From: Fibrobacter sp. UWB10
Lineage (GTDB): Bacteria; Fibrobacterota; Fibrobacteria; Fibrobacterales; Fibrobacteraceae
NCBI RefSeq assembly: GCF_900182935.1
Contig: NZ_FXUE01000006.1
Coordinates: 62,001 to 126,000, forward strand
Direction of reading: 5' to 3'
DNA length: 64,000 nucleotides
Shown in pieces: positions 53,901 to 60,698 of this stretch (within the stretch, counting starts at the first letter, position 1; each line of letters begins with the position of its first letter). The notes below the pieces were generated by a model that searched no databases, was not told the DNA's origin, and was given only the letters and a program-made list of their open reading frames with translations. A program made the position numbers and the translations under genes.

Positions 53901-54344
53901 CTCTATTTCACTGGGGCAACTGAACCGGGTGTACATAATTATAAGGTGGATATTAAGCGTGGTGCCGAAGCTGATAAGCCTTGTGGCGGAACCTACAAGG
54001 TGACCTATACGGGAGCCGCTTCAAGTTCGAGTGCTGAACCTGAGCCGAGTTCTAGTGCTACTAGTTTGGGCGTTGTCGAAATAAAGGATGTTGACAAGGC
54101 ACATGATGTCGCATGTGGAAAATCGATAACAGTATCTGTTGAACAGGCTCAATGGAATAATACTGTGCTTGTGTGTAGTGGTGCTCCGGCTGGAAGTGTT
54201 GGCGGCAATCCTAAGACTGAAAATAATCTTGTAACCAATCAGGTTTGTGCTGGTTATGGGAATGGAGGATCTCCGACTACATGTACTGGGAAATTCTCGA
54301 CTGAATGTACGGGAACCTTGTCTTGCCAAATTTCTAGGTGGTAA
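47973..54344 (+). CDS. Giant PilX/GspK-like pseudopilin fused to a surface adhesin
   Basis: A 2123-residue protein. The ATG at 47973 has GAGG eight bases upstream; earlier ATGs at 47943 and 47952 lie over the previous gene's end. The N-terminus KINKAGVSLIAVLLFMLIATIAATATWKW is a pilin-like helix with a Gly before the hydrophobic run but no Glu5, as in PilX/GspK tip subunits. About 170-310 are glycine-rich beta repeats (VTGNVTLQGPVNG, YVKGNLTLNGNT). Cysteines are abundant. About 1210-1430 resemble a lectin-like sandwich. About 1809-1919 and 1920-2015 are two related domains starting CKW/CSL with a C-x-Y pattern, followed by a Ser-rich linker (near 2016-2032) and a short Cys-rich end. Likely a pilus-tip adhesin. 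Confidence 0.85.
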   Translation: MQTTSKINKAGVSLIAVLLFMLIATIAATATWKWISSEGRSSASRMLKREAYQSSIAGIENTRAWMTFHGNDVGALIKQYYDNGNQPIKLNNRLTPWLRADQNYDVWLTGVNTESAHNFKLKILSRGTSRGSSVHTEAAVLNVDGLYRVKIPSESIPMDFDKAFSGTLTNMTNSPTIESAIVNGDFSGNQPSVDNELVVTGNVTLQGPVNGAKGLAGADLYVKGNLTLNGNTNIGGPGKVAYVGGDVVKCEGGSEFHPKGDFLVEGSFPADCNIEIDGNMTVGGTLYRDGADRRFKIGKNLVFKKNGDFNWTGVSTLVGGAGTHKEGVGKKSYLASVSGKDASNNRIVNLGTDIYLYSSFPAQYCQNGCVISDEVHMNSCMNRCAGGTGLEANTYCEGFFTSCAEKDYGTYRSTIGVPDNRYFSFKSPGSNGRVRSTRISSWDRNDNVLKDVGDDYWKNIDKMNAYGRLIKEETNTIPQPVLLKDSTTWAKKSANARCRELGFLKVDKSNAGKIANGDMQNDDSVWVDLNDCYQKLSNEGDPILYNGFMVVKFDGGAGMNMKQTVTEVLRGKYVFFFESQISGAFYLPPTTEETTIMLFTSRGGGTLYSAKTDAEHVGPYVFNYFIYADGGTESQLEFKELQINGSVVMANGSKAAISDGGVHLNYNSKVLSDLAQAGIIEQNPEYTAVVNGDESAAGGSGVSVAGGHDAYFIATAPQLHVTLVSQSESSEEAPSGAAANVEVATSFIVLPRVIYLPKNPYGKLGDYFSVVNLNGGAVTKSMTNVSGCTEIPKDPNLLYNRTEGATAEYLAPGLYECKYTANSQEVPFYVRVQNETVSNAPFVHFMDSHQEMSANYEAPLKLKYISTTGAEAFEVTISKPTGLPESWVVTPQAPLKAGTTCDDASPECTFALHFDDQSPLTLFTVKTIDAVSGTVDFQIVNCSGCQPENPSSETFSISNSVTVNRFGIAEYCGVGGPGHGKSVCEQGGSYYEMAQADWPDCPSTGTWVKAVGTDASVTNNCSASATNPNDAWTCGRSSDLKLNAIASGVPVGCSAIVPSYTLPMSALEADHSYSLYGSLKRDKVNFHVDFKGDRLSGKIIRVSSNRFGATYQTCAYSSAGCDFTLFSGDNITFTADDDLAYWKCDVDNSTDCKETGNNTGETFTVNALTGNNRVEAWFYQKDQHCFFDEFKTARECTASGTENEWKYCFDYCSSSGDCAIGNGTFNGYAKWLVMGNSTLRDRLQYSDGKIWLENGNVYGNKLADRSALKILSSVNAGLYGTMRAQFRVPRLIGDDNKSIDGSGFMLHSDNAAQSYLMLNVYANADGNLIARVCFGSSCQESALAENGRVYSTDIVTMSATIRSATGSDYLDVETITGYMGNYRTATATFELSSLDGYGGTLTNANEFVGFSLSSPDFVLYDIGWKSKTYERECWDSYPTVRCSFKAAYEGGVVPKDSVTRPWVGLSSWFDRKDCTPQYWYNGDDACGRSTTGEYSECFSDSYVFDAEGAHGVTSVENNVTTETRMAMAMVQNCAASLSDANRALLYAEQAKCGSFWVGHVELCNEKLAIFPTNTDNSRVITTHTKNAELESFDAYELFALSDATNMRSARLKVLLANEFASEAEIYLRSQVNGSPNVYYSKPVVTTGNGTVLNINVDDVSDVEGFDPEHVTGVIVRNLGAYQFTVEQIHMDCDFVPRVECRDVEYDANKFKVTVNVKNSNRASSYEMTVKENNQLVDDLKMTQDCSAGECLQSDDEDNILLVTKEYNPYAINGAKEYLFTVSMKNDAGEEVENSPCTISLSLTDIAASCKWNEHPGAGPYHLAQGAGFPPFLYSLTCPEGKSCSYEILLDNEKIYEGTGNTSGYSSLPTSVTNSINTKQNPLADKSEHTLVFRSSNDAATFPACTKTFKITKPAKEKVECSLSNAEETAAVSDGGESMAIPASSVTVTGCDDGGCTYTIKDGAEVVGSGNFTSGYNLYFTGATEPGVHNYKVDIKRGAEADKPCGGTYKVTYTGAASSSSAEPEPSSSATSLGVVEIKDVDKAHDVACGKSITVSVEQAQWNNTVLVCSGAPAGSVGGNPKTENNLVTNQVCAGYGNGGSPTTCTGKFSTECTGTLSCQISRW

Positions 54345-54369
54345 AACGCGCTAGTGTCACTTGTAAAAT

Positions 54370-54399
54370 AAAACGGGCTGCTCTAAAGCAGCCCGTTTT
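54370..54399. terminator. Bidirectional intrinsic terminator
   Basis: AAAACGGGCTGCT pairs perfectly with AGCAGCCCGTTTT around CTAA: 13 pairs with A on one side and T on the other. It separates the convergent giant pilin gene and the barrel gene ending at 54420. Confidence 0.92.
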
Positions 54400-54419
54400 C
54401 CATAGAAATTGATGTTCGA

Positions 54420-55028
54420 TTATTTGAACCAGTAGGTTCCGCCGATCTGAATTTGCATGTTCTTGAAGGCTTGGTCGTCGTTGTCAAATTTTTTGCCGTC
54501 AACAATAGAATTCAAACCGACTGCAAAGCGAATGTCAAGGTCCAGATTCTGTGCGACCGAGAAACCGACGCCGGCATCGAGGCCGATTTCAAAAATGTGG
54601 AGTGCGTCAACTTTGCGGTCGCCGAGCTTGATCTTTTCGGCGCCCGGACCGGTATCGAATTTGCGTTCGATTTCAGAACTCAAGAGGAATCCGAGCTGCG
54701 GGCCGGCTTCTAAGTACATCTGAGGAACCACGCTGTAGCGGGCGAGAACGGGAACTTCGATTGCCCAAGTGTTCCAGGTGATTTCGTCGTCTTTTTGACG
54801 GCGCCAGTCCACATTCATTTCGGGAACAACGCAGATCTTTTCGTTTACGGGAACCTTAGTGGCAACACCGGCTAAAACGCCGAGGCTCCAAGGAATTTCC
54901 ATTTCAGAGGCGCCGTCGCCCCAGAGGGTGCTGAAGTTCACCGCAGCGTGTCCGCCAATTTGAACTTGAGCAAAGGAGATGCCGGTGGCGAGCAGAGTGC
55001 CTGCAATAATACGGGAGATCTTTTTCAT
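54420..55028 (-). CDS. Outer-membrane beta-barrel protein (PorT/OmpA-barrel-like)
   Basis: A 202-residue exported protein with a signal peptide (about 1-20, MKKISRIIAGTLLATGISFA). The mature part opens VQIGGHAAVNFSTLWGD, with strands such as WSLGVLAGVATKVPV, ICVVPEMNVDWRRQ, AIEVPVLARYSVVPQMYLEAGPQLGFLLSS and DLDIRFAVGLNSIVD, and ends IQIGGTYWFK, an eight-strand barrel pattern. EVPVLARY and AGPQLGFLLSS are typical of the barrel families annotated PorT or outer_membrane_beta-brl in the FCB group. The function is unknown. GAGG lies eight bases before the ATG. Confidence 0.8.
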   Translation of the reverse strand: MKKISRIIAGTLLATGISFAQVQIGGHAAVNFSTLWGDGASEMEIPWSLGVLAGVATKVPVNEKICVVPEMNVDWRRQKDDEITWNTWAIEVPVLARYSVVPQMYLEAGPQLGFLLSSEIERKFDTGPGAEKIKLGDRKVDALHIFEIGLDAGVGFSVAQNLDLDIRFAVGLNSIVDGKKFDNDDQAFKNMQIQIGGTYWFK

Positions 55029-55049
55029 AGGAGTACCTCTGTAAATTTG

Positions 55050-56087
55050 CTATCTCAGCGGGTTCTTGTCGCTCTTGTACCACTTCATGAATTCGCCGAT
55101 GCCGTCGTGCAGACTCCAGTGGGGCTTGTAGCCGCACTCGGTTTCTAGCTTGGTGGTATCGGCGTTGGTCTGGTACACGTCACCAGGCTGCATGGGCAAG
55201 AAGTTCTTCTTGGCAGGCTCACCGTAAGCGTTTTCGATTTCGGCAATAAAGTCCATGAGCTTTACGGGGTGGCTGCAGCCGATGTTGTAAATCTTGTAGG
55301 GCACGTTGTTCGGGCACTTGGCAGCATCGGGTACATGGTCCAGCGTATGGATGGTGCCTTCGGCGATGTCGTCGATGTAGGTAAAGTCGCGAATCATGTC
55401 GCCGTTGTTGAACACCTTGATAGGTTCGCCCTTCGAAATAGCGCGGGCAAAAAGCATAGGCGACATATCGGGACGTCCCCACGGACCGTATACGGTAAAG
55501 AACCGTAGACCCGCGACGGGCAGGTTGTAAAGCTTGCTGTAGCTGTGGGCCATGAGCTCGTTGCTCTTTTTGCTGGCGGCATACAGGCTTACCGGATTGT
55601 CGACCTTGTCGTCTTCGCTGTAGGGAACCTTGCTATTAAGGCCATACACGGAACTCGACGAGGCGAACACGAGGTACTTGACTTCGTTATGGCGGCAGGC
55701 TTCCAGAATGTTCAGGAAACCGACCAGGTTGCTTTGCAGGTAGGCATACGGATTTGTGATAGAGTAGCGAACGCCAGCCTGTGCGGCGAGGTTCACGACC
55801 TTGTCAAACTTTTCTTCGGCAAAGAGCTTGTCGAGCGGTTCTTTGTCGTCGATACCCATCTTTACGAATCGGCAGTTCTTGTACTTGGTGCTTTGAACCA
55901 TGGCGCCGTAGGCGAAGTTGTCGCCGGGCTGCTCAATGCCGCCTTCGCGGAGTCGACCGTACTTGAGGCGTACATCATAATAGTCATTAATATTGTCGAG
56001 GCCCACCACTTCGTCGCCGCGTTCCGCGAGCATGAACATGAGCTTGGAGCCAATAAAACCTGCAGCACCAGTAACAAGAATCTTCAT
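55050..56087 (-). CDS. UDP-glucuronate 4-epimerase-like SDR
   Basis: A 345-residue extended SDR that probably interconverts UDP-glucuronate and UDP-galacturonate. Motifs: VTGAAGFIGSKL, LDNINDYYDVRLKYGRL, LAAQAGVRYSITNPYAYLQSNLVGFLNILEACR, ASSSSVYG, catalytic YAASKKS, and FTVYGPWGRPDMSPMLFARAI. The AQAGVRYS and GPWGRPDM blocks are hallmarks of the CapI/LpsL/GAE glucuronate epimerases, which tell it from GalE. Its substrate would be the product of ugd at 11272. It is 21 bases upstream of the barrel gene on the same strand. Confidence 0.9.
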   Translation of the reverse strand: MKILVTGAAGFIGSKLMFMLAERGDEVVGLDNINDYYDVRLKYGRLREGGIEQPGDNFAYGAMVQSTKYKNCRFVKMGIDDKEPLDKLFAEEKFDKVVNLAAQAGVRYSITNPYAYLQSNLVGFLNILEACRHNEVKYLVFASSSSVYGLNSKVPYSEDDKVDNPVSLYAASKKSNELMAHSYSKLYNLPVAGLRFFTVYGPWGRPDMSPMLFARAISKGEPIKVFNNGDMIRDFTYIDDIAEGTIHTLDHVPDAAKCPNNVPYKIYNIGCSHPVKLMDFIAEIENAYGEPAKKNFLPMQPGDVYQTNADTTKLETECGYKPHWSLHDGIGEFMKWYKSDKNPLR

Positions 56088-56128
56088 GTGGGGAAAGATA
56101 GTATTTTCTTTTTCTACCTTTATTCCCG

Positions 56129-56680
56129 ATGTCCACGGTCATTCTTTTCAACAAGCCTTTTGGCGTTTTGAGCCAGTTTACGCCGGAATCGGGCCATGCG
56201 GCTCTCGATACATTCGGGTTCCCGCCGGGGGTGTATGCGGCCGGGCGCTTGGATCACGATAGTGAGGGCGCGCTCTTGCTGACGGATAATGGCAAGTTAA
56301 TCAAGAAGTTGCTGGACCCGAAATTTGAACACCCGCGTACCTACTTGGCGCAAGTCGACGGCCAAATTACCGAAGAGGCCGTGCGCAAACTTGCGAAAGG
56401 GGTAGACATCAAAGGCTATCATACCAAACCTTGCAAGGCAGAAATTGCCGAAGAACCGGACTGGCTTTGGCCCCGCAATCCGCCCGTACGTTTCCGCGCA
56501 AATATTCCCACAAGCTGGGTGCGCCTTACGCTTATCGAAGGCAAAAATCGCCAGGTTCGTCACATGACGGCGGCGGTGGGGTTCCCGACGCTTCGCCTGA
56601 TTCGTGAGCAAATCGGAAACATTCCTCTGAACGATTTAAAACCAGGTGAATGGCGTGTGGTTACTGATAAAGTAATTTAA
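56129..56680 (+). CDS. rluE: 23S rRNA pseudouridine synthase RluE
   Basis: A 183-residue RluB/E/F-type enzyme without an S4 domain; it makes pseudouridine in 23S rRNA (position 2457 in E. coli). Catalytic Asp42 lies in AAGRLDHDSEGALLLT, the family-wide signature. FNKPFGVLSQF near the N-terminus and IEGKNRQVRHMTAAVGFPTLRLIR near the C-terminus complete the pattern. The length matches RluE. The start is 41 bases from the divergent epimerase start; no clear SD is seen. Confidence 0.92.
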   Translation: MSTVILFNKPFGVLSQFTPESGHAALDTFGFPPGVYAAGRLDHDSEGALLLTDNGKLIKKLLDPKFEHPRTYLAQVDGQITEEAVRKLAKGVDIKGYHTKPCKAEIAEEPDWLWPRNPPVRFRANIPTSWVRLTLIEGKNRQVRHMTAAVGFPTLRLIREQIGNIPLNDLKPGEWRVVTDKVI

Positions 56681-56716
56681 ATTATAAAACCCGCATCTTT
56701 TTATATATTTAGGCTT

Positions 56717-56884
56717 ATGAAGAACATGAAAAATATTATCGCTTTCGGGGTGACGTTATTCAGTGTCCTAATCGTTTGTTCTTGCTCTGACGAAAAAATT
56801 ACTTGTAATTGTATTGACGTACCTGACGAAAATGATTCGTCAGAAGTTGTCGTCGGGCCAGTGAATATGCTAATAAATAAGTGA
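56717..56884 (+). CDS. Short lipoprotein, 55 residues
   Basis: A small open frame with a lipoprotein-type signal: MKNMKNIIAFGVTLFSVLIVCSC, lipobox VCSC with the cysteine at about residue 23. The rest is short, acidic and cysteine-containing (DEKITCNCIDVPDENDSSE). TATATTTA lies five bases before the ATG. There is no SD of note. It lies between rluE and the solute-binding lipoprotein gene. The family is not recognised; it could also be a remnant of a longer lipoprotein gene. Confidence 0.5.
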   Translation: MKNMKNIIAFGVTLFSVLIVCSCSDEKITCNCIDVPDENDSSEVVVGPVNMLINK

Positions 56885-56953
56885 TTTTATGTTAAATTTT
56901 TAGTGGACTTTAGTGATATTTATCGAGTATTTAAGAAATCTACGAGATTTAAA

Positions 56954-58771
56954 ATGAAGAATAAGAAAATGAAGTTTTATAGTGCCGCGTTTATGTCTGC
57001 GGCTTTGATGGTTTCGGCGCTGTCGCTTAGCGCTTGCAATGAATCCGGCTCCAAGGGTACAAAGTCTGCTGGCAAGAATGCCGAATTGAATTGCCCTGAA
57101 TCGCCGTTTGATTCTACGGCCACGGGCGAGTTTGACCCGATTGCCTCGAAGGATGCCCGCCCCTGCGGTGCAATTACCTTGTGGGGCTCCGCGATGCCCA
57201 AATCCTTTAACATGTGGGAAGACTACAACAGTTTCTCGGCTGAACTCATGGGCATGATGTTTGAACCGCTCGTGAGCCTGCATAGCACCGAAGACCGCGA
57301 AGTGGGAATCCTCGCTGACAGTTGGAGCGTTAGCGAAGACGGCAAGACGTTCACCTTCCATGTGGACCCGCGCGCCAAGTGGAGCGACGGTAAATCGGTG
57401 ACCGCCGAAGATGTGCAGTTCTACTACGACGTCATCATGGACGAGAAAAACCTCACGCCGATTTTCAAGGTGGGGCTCAGCCGCTTTGATCGCCCCGAAG
57501 TCGTCGATAGCCTTACGGTGAAGATGACTGCCAAGGAATCGCACTGGGGCAACTTCTGGGAAGCCGCAGGCATGCTCGCCTTCCCGAAGCACGTGTGGGC
57601 CGGTAAGGACTTCAACCAGATTCGCTACGAATTCCCGGTGGTGTCTGGCCCGTATAAAATCAAGACTTTCCGCGAAGACCGCTACGTGGAACTTGCTCGT
57701 CGCGCCGACTGGTGGGGCTTCAAGAAGAACTGGAACCGCGGCAAGTACAACTTCGAAAAGATTCGCTACCGCTTCATGAACGATCAGACGAAGGCTCTTG
57801 AAGCGTTCAAAAAGCAAGACATCAACGCCTACGCGATTTACACCAGCAGCATTTGGATGAAGCAGACTGACTTCGACGCTATTCAGAAGGGCTGGGCAGT
57901 CAAGCAGCGTATCTTCAACAAGGAACCGATTGGTTTCCAGGGGATGGCCATCAACTTGCGCAAGCCGCAGTTCCAAGATGTTCGCGTGCGCCGCGCCCTC
58001 AACATGCTCCTGAACCGCGAAGCCATGAATGAAAAGTACATGTACAACCAGTACTTCTTGCTCAACAGCTATTACCCTGACCTGTGGGAAGGCAACCAGA
58101 ATCCGACTGCGACTCTCTACAAGTTCAATCCGGATAGCGCTCGCGCCCTCTTTGCAGAAGCGGGCTACAAGGTGAATGCGCAGGGCGTGCTCGAAAAAGA
58201 CGGCAAGCCGTTCGCCATCAACTTTATCACGAGCCAAGAAGACTTGCGTCACCTCACGTTGTTCCAGGAAGACTTGAAGAAGGTGGGCGTTGTCGCAACT
58301 ATCGAACAGATGTCGCAGAGTACGCTTCGCAAGCGCTTGGACGATGCCGACTTTGATTTGTACTGGGTGAACTGGGGCGCAGGCCGCCTCCGCGACCCGG
58401 AAGCCAGCTGGATTTCTACGACCGCATTGCAGAAGGGAACGAACAACCTCGCTGGCGTGCAAGACAAGGTGGTGGATAGCCTCATCAACTTGCAGAAGAC
58501 TGAATTCGATTTGGCCAAGCGTAACGAAATCCTGAAGGCGCTGGACAACCGTCTCGCTGAAATCGTGCCTTATGTGCTCATGTGGCAATGCGACCACCAT
58601 CGCATTCTCTACTGGAATCGTTACGGCACTCCGGAAAAGGTATTCGACCGCTTCAACCGCGAAGACGCAATCCCTGTTTACTGGTGGCTAGACCCCACGA
58701 AGTCTGCCGCTCTCGACAAGGCCATGAAGGCTGGCGAATCGCTCCCGATTCCGGAATACGACGTGAAGTAG
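56954..58771 (+). CDS. Family 5 (peptide-type) solute-binding lipoprotein
   Basis: A 605-residue ABC-transporter binding protein for oligopeptides or similar solutes. The ATG at 56954 is chosen because it begins the signal peptide (MKNKKMKFYSAAFMSAALMVSALSLSAC; lipobox LSAC); the frame is open to 56903. SBP_bac_5 features are ADSWSVSEDGKTFTFHVDPRAKWSDGKSVTAEDVQFYYDVIMD, VSGPYKIKTF, the basic QDVRVRRALNMLLNREAM, and YWVNWGAG near the C-terminus. No permease or ATPase gene is adjacent, so it works with components coded elsewhere. Terminator follows. Confidence 0.9.
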   Translation: MKNKKMKFYSAAFMSAALMVSALSLSACNESGSKGTKSAGKNAELNCPESPFDSTATGEFDPIASKDARPCGAITLWGSAMPKSFNMWEDYNSFSAELMGMMFEPLVSLHSTEDREVGILADSWSVSEDGKTFTFHVDPRAKWSDGKSVTAEDVQFYYDVIMDEKNLTPIFKVGLSRFDRPEVVDSLTVKMTAKESHWGNFWEAAGMLAFPKHVWAGKDFNQIRYEFPVVSGPYKIKTFREDRYVELARRADWWGFKKNWNRGKYNFEKIRYRFMNDQTKALEAFKKQDINAYAIYTSSIWMKQTDFDAIQKGWAVKQRIFNKEPIGFQGMAINLRKPQFQDVRVRRALNMLLNREAMNEKYMYNQYFLLNSYYPDLWEGNQNPTATLYKFNPDSARALFAEAGYKVNAQGVLEKDGKPFAINFITSQEDLRHLTLFQEDLKKVGVVATIEQMSQSTLRKRLDDADFDLYWVNWGAGRLRDPEASWISTTALQKGTNNLAGVQDKVVDSLINLQKTEFDLAKRNEILKALDNRLAEIVPYVLMWQCDHHRILYWNRYGTPEKVFDRFNREDAIPVYWWLDPTKSAALDKAMKAGESLPIPEYDVK

Positions 58772-58825
58772 TTGGCAGAATTTAGATCGTGCCTTCGGCA
58801 CTGCAGAACTTAGAAGAGTATGAAA

Positions 58826-58853
58826 AAAAGGCGGGCTGAAAAGCTCGCCTTTT
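58826..58853. terminator. Bidirectional intrinsic terminator
   Basis: AAAAGGCGGGCT pairs with AGCTCGCCTTTT (one G-T pair) around GAAA, with A run before and T run after. It serves the solute-binding protein gene and the convergent barrel gene ending at 58913. Confidence 0.88.
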
Positions 58854-58879
58854 GTACAAAAGTACAAATATAAAAGGAG

Positions 58880-58900
58880 ATGCCGGGTCAAGCCCGGCAT
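58880..58900. repeat. REP-like palindrome
   Basis: ATGCCGGG and CCCGGCAT pair around TCAAG. Sequences of this kind (TGCCGGGTCAAGCCCGGCA) occur as dispersed extragenic palindromes in other bacterial genomes. Only one copy is seen in this window, so its repetitive nature is inferred. It lies between the terminator and the barrel gene's stop. Confidence 0.45.
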
Positions 58901-58912
58901 GACAAATCAGAC

Positions 58913-59719
58913 TTAGAAGAAGAATTCAACACCGACATTGAGGCCGGTTGCGTCGCCGCCGATATCACCGCTACGCACAATCAACTTGGCCCAAACATCA
59001 AGCATGTTCGGAATTACGAAGTAGTCTGCACCGAGCCAGATATTGACCTGCTTGTCGCCGTCATCATCGGCACCTGCTTCATGATCGCCTTCTTCCCATT
59101 CGCTTTCGGTCAGGCGGAACTTGAATTGGAGACCGAAGAATGGGGTAATGCCAACGCCCTGAACCGTGTAAGCGATTTCACCGCCGAGGTGCAGGTCGAG
59201 GCCGCGTTCATAGTTGTCGTGTTCAAAGCCCCAGTCAAGGCCGGCTTCGGTACCGAACTTGAGGCCCGGAGCATCCTTGACTGCCATGCTGAACTGGCCA
59301 CCAAAATAAAGGGCGATTTCTTCGGTAGAAGGGGGTGTCGTGCTGCTGATGGCGTTTGCATCGACATCGTCATTGCCGACGGGCAGGTGCAAGTCCAAGA
59401 ACACGTTGAACATCGGGTCAAACTGGTAACGAGCGCCAATGGTAAGGTCGCGCAGGCCGCTACCGCCGTTTACGCAGCCACTGCAATCCCATTCGCCCCA
59501 GAACTGGTAGCCCCAATCCTGCAAAGAAATTTCGAGGCCGTTGATCACACTGAAACGTGCGCCAACGCCGAGACCAGCTTGAGACCAGTCATGATCCCAG
59601 TCGTAATAGAGGTTGCCTTTAGCAGAACCCTTGCCGCCTTCGAGAACGGGGTAGTAGTCCCACGTTGCGAATGCAGCACTTGCTGCGAGAGCTGCAGCGA
59701 GAGCGATTTTTTTGAACAT
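58913..59719 (-). CDS. Predicted outer-membrane barrel protein, tandem paralogue 1
   Basis: A 268-residue exported protein with signal peptide MFKKIALAAALAASAAFA. The mature start TWDYYPVLEGGKGSAKGNLYYDWDHDWSQAGLGVGARFSVINGLEISLQDWGYQFW is shared in pattern with the next two genes. Alternating strands (IGARYQFDPMFNVFLDLHLPVGNDD, LKFGTEAGLDWGFEH, GEIAYTVQGVGITPFFGLQFKF, VNIWLGADYFVIPNMLDVWAKL) and the C-terminal LNVGVEFFF, with its terminal phenylalanine, indicate a barrel. A C-x-x-C (DCSGC) is unique to this copy. Function unknown; possibly a porin or transporter of organic compounds. Confidence 0.78.
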   Translation of the reverse strand: MFKKIALAAALAASAAFATWDYYPVLEGGKGSAKGNLYYDWDHDWSQAGLGVGARFSVINGLEISLQDWGYQFWGEWDCSGCVNGGSGLRDLTIGARYQFDPMFNVFLDLHLPVGNDDVDANAISSTTPPSTEEIALYFGGQFSMAVKDAPGLKFGTEAGLDWGFEHDNYERGLDLHLGGEIAYTVQGVGITPFFGLQFKFRLTESEWEEGDHEAGADDDGDKQVNIWLGADYFVIPNMLDVWAKLIVRSGDIGGDATGLNVGVEFFF

Positions 59720-59792
59720 ACCAGACTCCTTGGATAAGTTTTGGCTTAAAATCTAGTAAATGTCATTTAGCTAGGGATGTAAAAAAAAGATA

Positions 59793-59812
59793 CCCCGGAC
59801 TTTTGTCCGGGG
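59793..59812 (-). terminator. Intrinsic terminator after barrel paralogue 2
   Basis: CCCCGGAC-TTTT-GTCCGGGG, eight perfect pairs; on the minus strand it is followed by TATC and a run of eight T. A perfect 16-base palindrome, GTAAACAGCTGTTTAC (59816-59831), lies between it and the stop of the gene ending at 59838. Confidence 0.85.
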
Positions 59813-59837
59813 ATGGTAAACAGCTGTTTACAGCCGG

Positions 59838-60602
59838 TTAGAAACGGATGAGGAATGCGCCCTTGAGGGTGTTGCTGTCACCATAGAGGTCGCCGTTCGA
59901 AATAGCGAAGTTGACCTTGACTGCAAACATCTGATTGATGTCGTACTGAGCGCCGACCCAGAAGGTGAGCTGGTTTTCGTCGCCACCGGCATCGTTGCCG
60001 TCAATCTTGTCTTCGGTGAGCTGCTTGTCGAATTCAATACCAATCCACGGAGTCAGACCGATGGCGGCAATCGTGTAGTCCAATTCGGCCTGAATGGTCA
60101 TCGTGACGCCTTCTTCAACCTTTTCGTCTTCGAACATCCAGTCAAAACCGAGTTCGGAGCCGAACCACAAGTTAGGAATGAATTCCTTGGTGAACTGGAT
60201 AGCAGCGTACAGACCAAACGGGTCGTAGTCACCCGTAACATCTTCGGATGTGAGCGGAAGACGAATGTCCAATGCGCCAATCAAAATCGGCAGGAACTGG
60301 TAACGGGCACCAATGGTCATAGCGTAGATACCATCGTTATCCGGGCAAGACTTGGTGTCATCGCAGCGGTCGTCTTCGTTCCAGATCTGGTAACCGATAT
60401 TCTGGAGAGAAATTTCCAAGTTCTGGATGACATTGTACTTGGCGGCCAGGTTGATTCGGTTCGCGGACCAGTGGTCATGCCAGGTGTAGTTATCGCTGAT
60501 TTCAACTTCACCCTTGTTGGCGTCGCCAACCGGGAAGAAGTTGTAGGTAGCGAAGGAAGCGCTAGCGGCAACTGCTGCTACGAGTGCAATTTTCTTAAGC
60601 AT
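59838..60602 (-). CDS. Predicted outer-membrane barrel protein, tandem paralogue 2
   Basis: A 254-residue exported protein with signal peptide MLKKIALVAAVAASASFA. The mature N-terminus TYNFFPVGDANKGEVEISDNYTWHDHWSANRINLAAKYNVIQNLEISLQNIGYQIW aligns with paralogue 1, as do IGARYQFLPILIGALDIRLPLTSED, LWFGSELGFDWMFEDE, and LDYTIAAIGLTPWIGIEFDKQLTED. It ends LKGAFLIRF, a barrel-closing strand. It has its own terminator downstream and AAGGAG before the start, so it may be transcribed alone. Confidence 0.78.
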   Translation of the reverse strand: MLKKIALVAAVAASASFATYNFFPVGDANKGEVEISDNYTWHDHWSANRINLAAKYNVIQNLEISLQNIGYQIWNEDDRCDDTKSCPDNDGIYAMTIGARYQFLPILIGALDIRLPLTSEDVTGDYDPFGLYAAIQFTKEFIPNLWFGSELGFDWMFEDEKVEEGVTMTIQAELDYTIAAIGLTPWIGIEFDKQLTEDKIDGNDAGGDENQLTFWVGAQYDINQMFAVKVNFAISNGDLYGDSNTLKGAFLIRF

Positions 60603-60643
60603 TAGGAGTCTCCTTATATTTAGAATTTATAGAATAATCTAAT

Positions 60644-60679
60644 AAAAAAACACTCCCGATGGAATCAGGAGTGCTTTTA
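60644..60679 (-). terminator. Intrinsic terminator after barrel paralogue 3
   Basis: On the minus strand CACTCCTGAT pairs with ATCGGGAGTG (one G-T pair) and is followed by seven T. It lies between paralogue 3 and the start of paralogue 2. Confidence 0.85.
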
Positions 60680-60698
60680 ATTGCTGTTTTGTAGCGAA

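Noticed and set aside
56900-58600. 566-codon minus-strand frame opposite the solute-binding protein gene
   Set aside because: Antisense shadow of a clear SBP_bac_5 gene.
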